The notes under the pieces are model-generated. The model was not told the DNA's origin, made no database searches, and saw only the letters and a program-made list of their open reading frames with translations. DNA of 56,650 nt from Phycisphaerae bacterium. GTDB lineage: Bacteria; Planctomycetota; Phycisphaerae; Sedimentisphaerales; UBA12454. The stretch is from positions 1-56,650 of the forward strand of contig JAPLMW010000077.1 in assembly GCA_026386845.1 (NCBI GenBank). Reading direction: 5' to 3'. Of this stretch, positions 8,113 through 16,601 are shown one piece after another. How positions within the stretch are numbered: position 1 is the stretch's first letter; every line of letters starts with the position of its first letter. The translations under genes were made by a program, and so were the position numbers.

Positions 8113-8586
8113 TTAGCCGATGAAACTATCAGCTTTATTTCTCTGTATTATCTTTCGAGCAAAACCAATGGTAGTCATCTCATCCGCTTCCTTTTGCTCA
8201 AGCTTTTCCTGTTCCTTCATATATTGCGTTTTTGCTTCAACTCGCAGCTTTTCCAGACTTTTTCTAAATTTTTTGACCTTTAAAACTTCATTGATTTTTT
8301 CTTTTTGCCGTTTTTCAATTTCTTTTACTTTACTTTCAAGCTTTTTTATTAGTTCATCGTTTATTGCCGAACATTTCAGAAAAAGCTCCTGTTTGTCCAG
8401 GCGATTTCTGGGATGTTCTTCTGCTAAACTGTTAATTATGTCTTCTAATATCCTTTTTTGCGTTAACAGTTCGTTTTGCGCCTGGGCTAATTTTTGAGTT
8501 ATCTCAAACAATTCCGCCCTTTTTATTTGTTCTTCCTTTATTTTTATGTCAAGAACCCGCTGCAGACGCCATGTAAATCGTTTCAT
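8113..8586 (-). CDS. fliJ: Flagellar export chaperone FliJ
   Basis: FliJ is the coiled-coil stalk of the flagellar export ATPase and links FliI to FlhA. The 157-residue product is almost wholly charged helix, begins with the characteristic MKRFTWRLQRVLDIKIKEE and continues as a two-stranded coiled coil. It follows fliI by 59 bases in the usual fliI-fliJ order. The sequence is typical in length and composition, though such coiled coils have little specific signature beyond the N-terminus. Confidence 0.88.
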   Translation of the reverse strand: MKRFTWRLQRVLDIKIKEEQIKRAELFEITQKLAQAQNELLTQKRILEDIINSLAEEHPRNRLDKQELFLKCSAINDELIKKLESKVKEIEKRQKEKINEVLKVKKFRKSLEKLRVEAKTQYMKEQEKLEQKEADEMTTIGFARKIIQRNKADSFIG

Positions 8587-8645
8587 TTATCCTGTACCAA
8601 TTACAACTATCCACCACACCAATCGGATTGATGTGGGATTAATTT

Positions 8646-10061
8646 TCATTTTTTTCCAACATTAACATTTAACAATTCGTCCCATACCTCGGTAATAGCA
8701 ATTAACTGCTTGACAGTTCCTTCAAAACTGGTTCTGTCTCGCACGGGCTGAATAAGAAAGTTGTTTAATCTATCAATTAATGCAATCGCTCCGTCTATAC
8801 GGCGGTTACTGCCTGCCGAAAATGCACCAATGTTTATAAGGTCTTCAGCGTCAATGTAGGTGGCATATATCTCTTTGAGTTTTTGAGCAGCCAGCTTATG
8901 TTCTTTGCTCACCACCGCAGGCATTAGTCTGCTTACACTTGCCAAAATGTCCACAGCAGGGAAATGCCCCCTGTCGGCCAGTTTTCTTGACAAAACTATA
9001 TGTCCATCCAGTAAACTTCTGGCGCTATCTGCTACGGGGTCGGTCAAATCATCGTTTTCAACAAGAACCGTCAGAATTCCTGTTATGCTGCCGTGTTCGG
9101 AGCATCCCAAACGCTCGACAAGTCTCGGCATCAGTGCAAAAACGCTTGGACAGTAACCCTTTGCAGCCGGCGGCTCACCGGCTGCAAGCCCGATTTCCCG
9201 CTGGGCCTGGGCAAACCGCGTGAATGAATCCATCATAAACAAAACATTTTTGCCTTTGTCTCTGAAATATTCGGCAACTGTTACAGCTACAAACGCCGCC
9301 TTCACTCTCTGAATCGGCGGAGAATCCGACGCAGCAATCACAACCACACTGCGAGCCAGCCCTTCAGGACCAAGGTCTCCCTCGAGAAATTCCCGAACCT
9401 CCCGACCACGCTCGCCTATTAATGCAACAATATTTACATCCGCATCACTCGAATTGGCAATATCACCGAGCAGCACGCTTTTGCCTACCCCGCTGCCTGA
9501 GAAAATACCTATGCGCTGTCCTCTGCCGCAGGTTAACATACCATCAATTGACCTGATACCTAAAGCCAGAGGCTGAGTAATTTTTTTCCTGGTTAATGCC
9601 GGCGGACTGCCTGAATCCAATGCCTTCTTCTCATCTCCTGCCAATGGCCCTTTACCATCGATAGGTTCTCCTAATCCGTTTATTACTCTGCCCAATACAT
9701 TCTCACTCAGAGTAATATAGCGTGGGGTGGTTCGAGTCGTTACGGTATCGCCGGGCGATATACCTTCTATATGCTCTAATGGAAGCAGAATAAGCCGATC
9801 CCCCTGGAAACCTACCACCTCTGCCAATATACGCCGACCATCACGAATATTGATTCCGCAAAGTTCACCTATGCCCACTTTAGGACCACTGGATTCAACT
9901 GTCAAACCCGAAACCCGGATCACGGAACCCTGGCAATTTAACAAATTCACCGCACGCAAAATCGAGTGAAATTTATCAAAATCAATTAATTTGCTTTCCG
10001 GGCCCGCAACTACACCCTGCTGTATTTGAAGTTTTTTCTCTTTGACTTTGTTCGCAGTCAT
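8646..10061 (-). CDS. fliI: Flagellar export ATPase FliI
   Basis: FliI is the hexameric ATPase that powers unfolding and entry of flagellar export substrates. The 471-residue protein shows a beta-barrel N-terminal domain, then the ATPase core. Walker A is GSGVGKS at about 189-195, the catalytic glutamate lies in GERGREV (Glu217), Walker B ends at Asp278 (VLFMMDS), and the family block AQREIGLAAGEPPAAKGYCPSVFA follows (shown here in part: GLAAGEPPAAKGY). It differs from F1/V1 beta subunits by that FliI-specific region. It starts four bases after the fliH stop and is followed by fliJ. Confidence 0.96.
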   Translation of the reverse strand: MTANKVKEKKLQIQQGVVAGPESKLIDFDKFHSILRAVNLLNCQGSVIRVSGLTVESSGPKVGIGELCGINIRDGRRILAEVVGFQGDRLILLPLEHIEGISPGDTVTTRTTPRYITLSENVLGRVINGLGEPIDGKGPLAGDEKKALDSGSPPALTRKKITQPLALGIRSIDGMLTCGRGQRIGIFSGSGVGKSVLLGDIANSSDADVNIVALIGERGREVREFLEGDLGPEGLARSVVVIAASDSPPIQRVKAAFVAVTVAEYFRDKGKNVLFMMDSFTRFAQAQREIGLAAGEPPAAKGYCPSVFALMPRLVERLGCSEHGSITGILTVLVENDDLTDPVADSARSLLDGHIVLSRKLADRGHFPAVDILASVSRLMPAVVSKEHKLAAQKLKEIYATYIDAEDLINIGAFSAGSNRRIDGAIALIDRLNNFLIQPVRDRTSFEGTVKQLIAITEVWDELLNVNVGKK

Positions 10062-10064
10062 AAG

Positions 10065-10643
10065 TTATTCCGTTTTTTTAAGCGCCTTTCCGATTTGCTC
10101 AAGGTGTTCATCAATTAATGATTTGATTATTCCTTTTGGGCTCTCAAGCACACATTCGGCCCGTCCAATATTGACGTCCGCAACGAGTTTGATTCCGGCT
10201 AATGTATTATCGCCATCATCCTGCTGAGCCTTCTGGCAGTCAGTCAGGTCTTTAGGATTCAAATGCACTACTATATCCCGGTGAGTGGGAGCATTTTTAA
10301 GTATTTCTTTAACAATTATTTCAATTTTATAATCACCATCCTGAATTTTTTGCATTAATACCCTTCTGGCAATTTCAACCGAAAGTTTGGCAATTTCTTC
10401 CTTTTGCTCGGCAAAAATCTGGTCGTAAAACTGGTTGAGCTTAGCGGTCAGGTCTTGAAGTGTCCGGCAAACCTCGCTATACAAACTTTTCTGCGATTTC
10501 AAATCCTCTAACCCGATTTGCTCAGTATTCAACTCCGGATTCATACTGCCCGTAACAGACGATTCGGCATTACTGCTGTAACCATCTAAGATGCTTACAG
10601 ACGTAACCGGCCTTTCAAGATGAACCGTCAGTTTCCGTGACAT
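10065..10643 (-). CDS. fliH: Flagellar export regulator FliH
   Basis: FliH dimers bind FliI, hold it inactive until needed and tether it to the C ring. The 192-residue protein has a variable N-terminus, a coiled-coil middle (LKSQKSLYSEVCRTLQDL onward) and a C-terminal domain similar to the V/F-ATPase peripheral stalk: VVHLNPKDL, DVNIGRAECVLESPKGIIKSLIDEHL (quoted in part). It is four bases from fliG and three bases from fliI in the standard fliF-G-H-I order. Confidence 0.92.
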   Translation of the reverse strand: MSRKLTVHLERPVTSVSILDGYSSNAESSVTGSMNPELNTEQIGLEDLKSQKSLYSEVCRTLQDLTAKLNQFYDQIFAEQKEEIAKLSVEIARRVLMQKIQDGDYKIEIIVKEILKNAPTHRDIVVHLNPKDLTDCQKAQQDDGDNTLAGIKLVADVNIGRAECVLESPKGIIKSLIDEHLEQIGKALKKTE

Positions 10644-10647
10644 TGTG

Positions 10648-11652
10648 CTACCTTCCGATCACCCTAAGTTTGCCTTCCTCATTAGCGTCCCGCAGCGGCT
10701 TCATAATTTCTTCTCTCGCATCAAGAACTTCTTTTGCCAGCGGCTCCTGCATAAGTGATGTTTCCTCGTCTATTGACGCTGCCGCTCGTTCGGAAATACT
10801 AGACCTGATTTTTTTGATAATTACTTCATCTGCCCCATAAAGTGCTAATGCCAATTTTGCCGAATCAATTCCTCGCAGAGCTTCCTGCAAAGACCTGTCA
10901 GCTATTGTTGGAATATCTTCCCACGTTACCATCAAACGCTTTACCGTCGTGCTGGTTTCCTCATCGTGTTTGCTGATCTCACCAAGCAATTGATCTCGCA
11001 GGTCTTTCTCCAGTCCACTTAACACGATAGCAAGTTTTCGCAGATTTTCTTCCTGTCTTCCCGGTTTTGCCACAAAAGTCTCTCCTTTGAGACTCTTCAG
11101 CCGTTCGCTAACCATAGATGCCATCCGCCGCTTCACTCCATCTGTCAGCAGATCCGAATTCGTCATATTCCACACTACTTTGAGACGGGTCCCTTCGCTC
11201 AAAAGCGACAGAACCTCCTGACTTTTTTTCGGAGTCAGCTCTGACAGTACCACAGCAATCATCTGTGGGTGTTCACCCTCCAGTGCAGAAACCAATTCGT
11301 CCGTGGTGGACAAGTGAATGTCTGCAAACAAATCTTTTTTTTCCGTCACTTTTTTTATCTGAGTTCTAATTTGCTCTGTCTTCTCTTTGCCAAGAAGGCT
11401 TACCAGTATTTCGTTAAGAAAACGTCCTATATTAAGTCCCTGACTCGAACCTTTTTTAAGTGAGGTACAAAACTCTTGCGCAACTTTTATTTTCTCCTTG
11501 CCTTCGCACAAACCTGATGCCTCCAAAGATGCTAATTCCACCGCCAATTCCTGGACCATTTCAGGATCCATACCTTTGAGCAATGCAGAGGCACTTGCCA
11601 CATCAAGACTAATTAACAGCATCGCAGCTTTTTGTTTACCCGTTAATACCAC
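10648..11652 (-). CDS. fliG: Flagellar motor switch protein FliG
   Basis: FliG is the rotor protein that receives torque from MotA and switches rotation with FliM. The 334-residue protein has the N, middle and C domains of the family. It starts with LTGKQKAAMLLISLD, carries the EHPQ motif at 127-130 in the middle domain, which binds FliM, and has the charged torque helix near the C-terminus (GIDSAKLALALYGADEVIIKK, quoted in part). The family-typical tail EVLDAREEIMKPLRDANEEG is also present. It starts four bases after fliF. Length is normal. Confidence 0.96.
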   Translation of the reverse strand: MVLTGKQKAAMLLISLDVASASALLKGMDPEMVQELAVELASLEASGLCEGKEKIKVAQEFCTSLKKGSSQGLNIGRFLNEILVSLLGKEKTEQIRTQIKKVTEKKDLFADIHLSTTDELVSALEGEHPQMIAVVLSELTPKKSQEVLSLLSEGTRLKVVWNMTNSDLLTDGVKRRMASMVSERLKSLKGETFVAKPGRQEENLRKLAIVLSGLEKDLRDQLLGEISKHDEETSTTVKRLMVTWEDIPTIADRSLQEALRGIDSAKLALALYGADEVIIKKIRSSISERAAASIDEETSLMQEPLAKEVLDAREEIMKPLRDANEEGKLRVIGR

Positions 11653-11656
11653 TTAT

Positions 11657-13144
11657 TTAACTCCCTTTTTTCTCAATCCAGCTTGAAAACAATTGTTTGG
11701 CCTGCTCAGGATTATTTCGCAGGCTATTCGCTATTTGTCTGCGCAGCACCAATGAGTCAGCGCCCTCGGTTCCGGCCGGGAGAAAACCACCAGTTATCTC
11801 ATCTGCCGGCAACTGTGCTGCTGCAGACATTAAAGTCGCTTTTTTCTTTGCTCCGCTGAACATTTTCAGTACTAACAGCGCACAAACCGCCATAATCCCA
11901 AGTGAAGCCTGTCCCGCAATCGCCACAAAATCGAATTTCTTGGTTTCTTCGGCGCCAAGCAAAGATTCTGTCGGACGAGAAAATCTGGCATTAACCACTT
12001 TGATTGAGGTTGCATCCTTAAGACCAAGGGCATTTTTAATAATATCCACAACACTCGCCTCTGTTATTATAAGGTCTTTGGCGTTAGGATCAGCCGGGTA
12101 TAAATCGACAAACGCTGCTACTGCTAAAGATGTTATTTTGCCAGGCAAATCAACTACCGTCTCCACTTTTTCACCGAAAAGCTTATTGGTAGTAATTGTG
12201 TTGTCAGTTTCCTTACCACCCGATGCTATCGGCTTACCATCAGCACCAACATTGCTGCCTGGAGTTTTGGATTTTTCTTTAATCTCTTCTTTTACAACTA
12301 CCCCCGTTGCATCGTAAGATTTTGTAACAAGATTACTGCTGTTCATATCAATCTCGGCACTGACCTTTATAGTAGCTCGCCCAGGGCCAAGAACAGCAGT
12401 GAGCATATTTTCAACTTTGTCCGCTAAACTCTGTTCCACCCTCTCCCTGTAGTCAGCAACGGTCCCTGCTCCACCGCCCATTGCCTGGTCCGATTCACTG
12501 GAAAGAAGCCGGCCCTGGCTGTCCACAATAGTTATATTTTCAGATTTCAGTCCTTCAACACCGCTGGCAACCAGATGTGTTATAGCTGCTATATTCAAGC
12601 CGCTCAATCTATAGCCTGCCTTCAGCCGAAGAACTACAGAAGCGCTGGTTTGCGGGGTTGTAGAAGTAAATAGGGTATGTTCCGGACTTACTATATGAAC
12701 TCGGGCATGAACGACTCCGTCTATCATTTGTATGCTCTTGGCAAGTTCATCCTGAAGGGCACGATTGAGATTAACATTTTGAACAAACGGACTTATTCCG
12801 ATTTTCTCATTATCAAATATCCCGTAGCCTTTCTGGCCGCCCTCAGGCAGACCTTCTTTTGCCATGTCTAAACGAAGCTGGGAAATATTTTCTTTTGGAA
12901 CATAGATAGTTGTTCCCCCACTTGCTAATTTGTAAACAATACCTTTTTCGCCGATTTTCTCAACTATTTTCGCTGCTTCCTCAGCATCGAGACCCGAATA
13001 TAACAGCCCCATATCCGGCATGCGAACCCAACGGGTCAGCAATCCACCGACAACAATAAATGTCAAGACTATCGCTATCAACAAAGCCCGCTGGACTACG
13101 CTCACATTTTGCCAAACTGCTTCTATCTTCTGAAAAAAACCCAT
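11657..13144 (-). CDS. fliF: Flagellar MS-ring protein FliF
   Basis: FliF builds the MS ring, the membrane base on which rod, switch and export gate assemble. The 495-residue protein has two membrane helices (about 20-38 and 410-430) flanking a large periplasmic part with ring-building motifs (YSGLDAEEAAKIVEKI; RALQDELAKSIQMIDGVVHARVHI, quoted in part). The cytosolic C-terminus (NNPEQAKQLFSSWIEKK) is the FliG-binding tail. It lies between fliE and fliG, as in most bacteria. The protein is at the short end of the family range but complete at both ends. Confidence 0.96.
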   Translation of the reverse strand: MGFFQKIEAVWQNVSVVQRALLIAIVLTFIVVGGLLTRWVRMPDMGLLYSGLDAEEAAKIVEKIGEKGIVYKLASGGTTIYVPKENISQLRLDMAKEGLPEGGQKGYGIFDNEKIGISPFVQNVNLNRALQDELAKSIQMIDGVVHARVHIVSPEHTLFTSTTPQTSASVVLRLKAGYRLSGLNIAAITHLVASGVEGLKSENITIVDSQGRLLSSESDQAMGGGAGTVADYRERVEQSLADKVENMLTAVLGPGRATIKVSAEIDMNSSNLVTKSYDATGVVVKEEIKEKSKTPGSNVGADGKPIASGGKETDNTITTNKLFGEKVETVVDLPGKITSLAVAAFVDLYPADPNAKDLIITEASVVDIIKNALGLKDATSIKVVNARFSRPTESLLGAEETKKFDFVAIAGQASLGIMAVCALLVLKMFSGAKKKATLMSAAAQLPADEITGGFLPAGTEGADSLVLRRQIANSLRNNPEQAKQLFSSWIEKKGS

Positions 13145-13194
13145 TAAACCCTTTCGTTAATTGGCTGTTTTTTGATGTTTTTCCCAATAATAAA

Positions 13195-13515
13195 TTACAA
13201 AGGCATATTCATAGTTTGTTTGTAGGCCTCAATTAGCTTATTCCTGACACCCACAAGAAGTTTAAAACTCATATCAGCCTTAGCCACTGCGGATACCACC
13301 GAGGTAATATCCTCATTTTTGCCGGCCAACAAATCTTGTATGGATATATCCGATGATTGCTGAAGGTCATCAATTTTGGATATATGTTTTTCGACAGCCT
13401 TAATAGTTTCAGCAAAGCCGGATTCGGAACCGGCGGGTTTGACCTTGGCTGTTCCGATAGCATCGAGATTAGTCATGGATGACACTGAACTTATATTGGC
13501 ATTTAAGTTTATCAT
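13195..13515 (-). CDS. fliE: Flagellar hook-basal body protein FliE
   Basis: FliE connects the MS ring to the proximal rod and is the first export substrate. The 106-residue protein has the variable N-terminus and the conserved C-terminal helices (DITSVVSAVAKADMSFKLLV, then RNKLIEAYKQTMNMP) of the family. It sits 11 bases after flgC and 50 bases before fliF. Confidence 0.94.
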   Translation of the reverse strand: MINLNANISSVSSMTNLDAIGTAKVKPAGSESGFAETIKAVEKHISKIDDLQQSSDISIQDLLAGKNEDITSVVSAVAKADMSFKLLVGVRNKLIEAYKQTMNMPL

Positions 13516-13526
13516 TTTATTTCACC

Positions 13527-13931
13527 TCACTTAAGTAATTCAAGCGTAGTTTCCACCATATCCTGATAACGCTTTAGAACCGCTGTATTGGCCTGATATG
13601 TTCGTGCCGCAACATTCAAATTCATCATCTCTATCGGCAGTTGAACGTTGGGCATTGTTACAAATCCCTCCGCATCTGCGTCGGGATGGCCCGGCTTCAA
13701 AACCTTCTGGAAAGCACTCGTATCCGCTACTATTTCCTCCAAGCTAACGCCTCCCATATCATCACTGTTTGTTTCTAATACCGCCTCAAGTCTGCGATAT
13801 GGCTGGCCATCGCCGTTATCCGTGGTTTGGGCATTGGCAACATTCGATGAAATCACCTCCATATTTTTGCTTTGCGCTCGCAGACCTGAAATTGCTATAT
13901 CTATCGGGCCAAAACTTGCATTGACTTCCAT
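13527..13931 (-). CDS. flgC: Flagellar proximal rod protein FlgC
   Basis: FlgC is one of the proximal rod subunits crossing the periplasm. The 134-residue product has the N-terminal rod motif (AISGLRAQSKNMEVISSNVANAQT) in family form, quoted here as two overlapping parts: SGLRAQSKNM and SNVANAQT. It also has the central PNVQLPIEMMNLN block, and the C-terminal helix ARTYQANTAVLKRYQDM used for axial packing. Full length; it follows flgB by 62 bases. Confidence 0.95.
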   Translation of the reverse strand: MEVNASFGPIDIAISGLRAQSKNMEVISSNVANAQTTDNGDGQPYRRLEAVLETNSDDMGGVSLEEIVADTSAFQKVLKPGHPDADAEGFVTMPNVQLPIEMMNLNVAARTYQANTAVLKRYQDMVETTLELLK

Positions 13932-13993
13932 TTGTTTTTGCCTTTCTCTAAAATCCTGATGGCATCCAGATTATTTTTTCTTTCCGCTAAGAA

Positions 13994-14353
13994 TCATTTC
14001 ACATCTATCGCTAAATCGATTTGCTGGTATTTTTTCTGAAGAAGCCGAATATACGCTTTGTGGAGAAGAGTATTCTTCACCATCTCACCAACCTCGATTT
14101 CCAGGCTGACATCATTACCGTTTGATTTTACCGCAGTCTCTTTAGGCTGGTAAATCTCAGGCTCAACTCCATTTAAATCAACAGACCCGGACGAATTCAG
14201 CGCCTTGGCAAGTAATTCCTGGAAGTTGACATCAACCCTGCGGTATTCCGGAGTCTGAAGATTGGCAACATTATTGGCAATCGCCTTCTGACGAAGATTT
14301 TCAGCTTTTATGCCAACTTCGATAATGTCGAATATATTGTTTATTTTAGACAT
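13994..14353 (-). CDS. flgB: Flagellar proximal rod protein FlgB
   Basis: FlgB is a proximal rod subunit. I start it at ATG 14353 (119 residues, MSKINNIFDIIEVGIKAENL), although the frame stays open to 14440. The reasons are that FlgB homology begins at this methionine, and that an exact sigma-54 promoter lies at 14400-14415, inside the longer frame, with a predicted start near 14389 (36-base leader). The rod motif AIANNVANLQTPEYRRVDVNF is present in the N-terminal half (quoted: NNVANLQTPEYRR), and the C-terminal helix (HKAYIRLLQKKYQQIDLAI) matches the family. It is the first gene of the long minus-strand flagellar operon. Confidence 0.94.
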   Translation of the reverse strand: MSKINNIFDIIEVGIKAENLRQKAIANNVANLQTPEYRRVDVNFQELLAKALNSSGSVDLNGVEPEIYQPKETAVKSNGNDVSLEIEVGEMVKNTLLHKAYIRLLQKKYQQIDLAIDVK

Positions 14354-14399
14354 CCATATATTCCAAATCCGGCTAACAACTGTCTTTACGGTAAGAATG

Positions 14400-14415
14400 A
14401 GCAATAATCGTGCCA
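14400..14415 (-). promoter_or_regulatory. Sigma-54 promoter of the flgB flagellar operon
   Basis: Minus strand reads TGGCAC GATTA TTGCT, an exact match to the sigma-54 -24/-12 consensus with correct 5-base spacing. Predicted start is near 14389, 36 bases before the flgB ATG at 14353. It rules out the longer flgB frame as the translated form. Confidence 0.82.
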
Positions 14416-14739
14416 AACAGCCGGTATCTGCTATTTTCAACCTGTCAGCCGCGTTTTTTACGCTAAAAACCGCCTATTACACAAACAAGTCCCCGTTTGA
14501 GCAGTACCGGTGATGTCGAAATCCTATACACTTAAATGCATTTTTTACATTTTACATTTTTCACAAAGACCATCTAAATTTGCCCCGGCAAAACCGGAAA
14601 TCCTTTCCTGTTGTTCGGAATATCTCGCCGTAACAGAAACTAAGTTAGAAGGCGTTTCAATTATTTATTATTACAATATTTTCTATAACTACTTAGCAAA
14701 CAAATGGTTATGGTTTTTTACCAAACTGCTTCTTAATAG

Positions 14740-14755
14740 TGGCACAGCAGTTGCT
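14740..14755 (+). promoter_or_regulatory. Sigma-54 promoter of fliK
   Basis: Plus strand reads TGGCAC AGCAG TTGCT, an exact sigma-54 consensus. With C of the GC element at -12 (14754), transcription should start near 14766, only three bases before ATG 14769. The fliK transcript would then be almost leaderless. Confidence 0.8.
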
Positions 14756-14768
14756 CAAGTATTACCGT

Positions 14769-16601
14769 ATGAATATATCTCTATCGAAAAATCTCTTTGC
14801 GGCCAATGTTGGCTCTCGGCTGGCTCCATCGAAATCTGCTTCAGCCTCAAACAAGCAATCTACCGAAATGCCCGCAGATGATGCACCGATTACCAATACC
14901 GGCAAAACGGTAACGACCGATAATATCCAGCTTGGCGCTCAAAATATGTCCGTTGCCAAGCCATCGGAAAGTTTTAGCCGGACGCTCGGAAAAAAAATAA
15001 CAACCAAAATATCCCCGAATGAACAGACCGACGAAGAAACTAAAAAACAAGCTCAGGACTCAGTAGAGATGCTTTCCAGTGAATCTCTTATACCCCAGGG
15101 AACATTGACTCAGCCTGTGGAACTGGATAAAACCATCGGTGCAAAAGTTGATAACCAGTTACAGCAACAAATAGAAAGTGAGATTTCAGACAAATCTGCA
15201 CAGTTGCTCACTGACTCTAAAACCTCTCAAGCTCCTTCTCTTATCGTCCAGGATGTCAAGCCAATCATTATCAAGCCTGACCAAATAGTATCTGAAATCA
15301 CCAAGCTGGAAAATAAATCTATTCCGCTAACCATTGACCAGAGCCAGACTAAATCCGAGATAATTATACCTGATATCCCTGATAAATCGCTTATAGACCA
15401 GAAAAACAGTCAGGAAATAGCATCGGGTATATATGCCGGCGACAGCAAAATAACCATTAATTATCGGACTGATAGCGGAGAATCAATCAGCCAATCGCTT
15501 TCCGGCAACAATAAGGCAATCACCGGCAGTGAAAAGTCTGGAACAATAGGCAAGCCAATTGTTTCATTAGATACCGAAACAACATTATTATCAATTAAAC
15601 CAGCTATTACATCAACGCCGCCTTCTAACCAGCAAAATCAGCAAAGCGGCAAAGAAGCAAATCCCGAAACACTCATCAGCGGTAACAAAACAATTACCAA
15701 CAGTGAACCATCGGTCGTCACAAACGAGTCTGGTACTGCCGACCGCTCACAAATACAGCTACCAAACATCCAATTTGCCGCTCCTGCCGCTCCTGACAAT
15801 CAAACACAGACTGCAGAGAAAACAACATCCAATAAAGCTGATACTGACCAGAAGGGCCATCGCGGCAAAACAGAATTTTTTGAGTTACTTGGAAAAAACG
15901 GATTTAATATCGAGAATCTCTCTGTTAAATCCATTGCGCAGAAGATGAGTCAATCACAGATGCAGTCATCTGCCCCACAAGCAGAAAATCGCAGCGATTT
16001 AGTTTCACAACAGGCATCCGGCCCAGATATTGAGGCGGGTAATCAGCTGCTCGTCGGCAATAACGTCCAGCCTGCCATTACAGAACAATCACCGGCCTCC
16101 GCTGCATCCACGAAGAGCGCCGGGAATGCCGATTCTGGTGCCGGCGTCAGCAGCCAAATTCAGGAGTCTATCTACAGTTCTTTCCGCTCAGGCAGCCAGC
16201 AAATCGTTATTCGGCTCAATCCGCCCGATCTTGGTAAAGTCGCCATAAAATTCACCGAGCAAGGCAATGGTATCACCGGTTTATTGCAGGTCGATAAGCC
16301 GCAAACCAGAAACCAGATACAGCAGGCACTGCCTGAGATAATCCAAAACCTTCAGAATTCAGGCATTCAGATTAATAAACTCGAAGTTGTATTAACAAAC
16401 CAGCAGGAGCAATATACTCCGAAAGACCAATCGTCGGCAGCCGGACAGAACGGCTGGTCCGGGCAGCAAAATTCGCAAAATCCTGAATCACAAATAAATA
16501 ATACCGTTTACAGTGAACGGCTGACAAATGTTGACAACTTCACGGAATTTGCCGAAATCCGGATGCAATTCACCGATAACTCCATAAACATGCTGGTATA
16601 A
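14769..16601 (+). CDS. fliK: Flagellar hook-length control protein FliK
   Basis: FliK measures hook length and triggers the FlhB substrate switch. The 610-residue protein has a long Ser/Gln/Thr-rich, probably disordered N-terminal part that acts as the ruler. It ends with the conserved Flg_hook domain: QQIVIRLNPPDLGKVAIKF, then LLQVDKPQTRNQIQQALP and an ILxxxLxxxGI-type helix. A Q-rich tail follows. The frame is open upstream to a GTG at 14739, but the sigma-54 promoter at 14740-14755 puts the transcript start after that codon, so ATG 14769 (MNISLSKNLFAAN) is preferred. No Shine-Dalgarno is seen before it. The protein is longer than the enteric FliK (about 400), which is common outside enterics. 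Confidence 0.9.
   Translation: MNISLSKNLFAANVGSRLAPSKSASASNKQSTEMPADDAPITNTGKTVTTDNIQLGAQNMSVAKPSESFSRTLGKKITTKISPNEQTDEETKKQAQDSVEMLSSESLIPQGTLTQPVELDKTIGAKVDNQLQQQIESEISDKSAQLLTDSKTSQAPSLIVQDVKPIIIKPDQIVSEITKLENKSIPLTIDQSQTKSEIIIPDIPDKSLIDQKNSQEIASGIYAGDSKITINYRTDSGESISQSLSGNNKAITGSEKSGTIGKPIVSLDTETTLLSIKPAITSTPPSNQQNQQSGKEANPETLISGNKTITNSEPSVVTNESGTADRSQIQLPNIQFAAPAAPDNQTQTAEKTTSNKADTDQKGHRGKTEFFELLGKNGFNIENLSVKSIAQKMSQSQMQSSAPQAENRSDLVSQQASGPDIEAGNQLLVGNNVQPAITEQSPASAASTKSAGNADSGAGVSSQIQESIYSSFRSGSQQIVIRLNPPDLGKVAIKFTEQGNGITGLLQVDKPQTRNQIQQALPEIIQNLQNSGIQINKLEVVLTNQQEQYTPKDQSSAAGQNGWSGQQNSQNPESQINNTVYSERLTNVDNFTEFAEIRMQFTDNSINMLV

Larger units (their letters stand above)
14354..14768. promoter_or_regulatory. 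Divergent flgB/fliK control region
   Basis: This 415-base AT-rich region between the divergent flgB operon and fliK holds two exact sigma-54 promoters, one at each edge (listed separately). Sigma-54 promoters need a remote activator, so the roughly 325 bases between them are the natural place for upstream activator sites that could serve both directions. I see no clear dyad repeated on both sides; there is a short tandem TTACATTTTACATTTT near 14540. No convincing gene lies inside. Confidence 0.6.
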
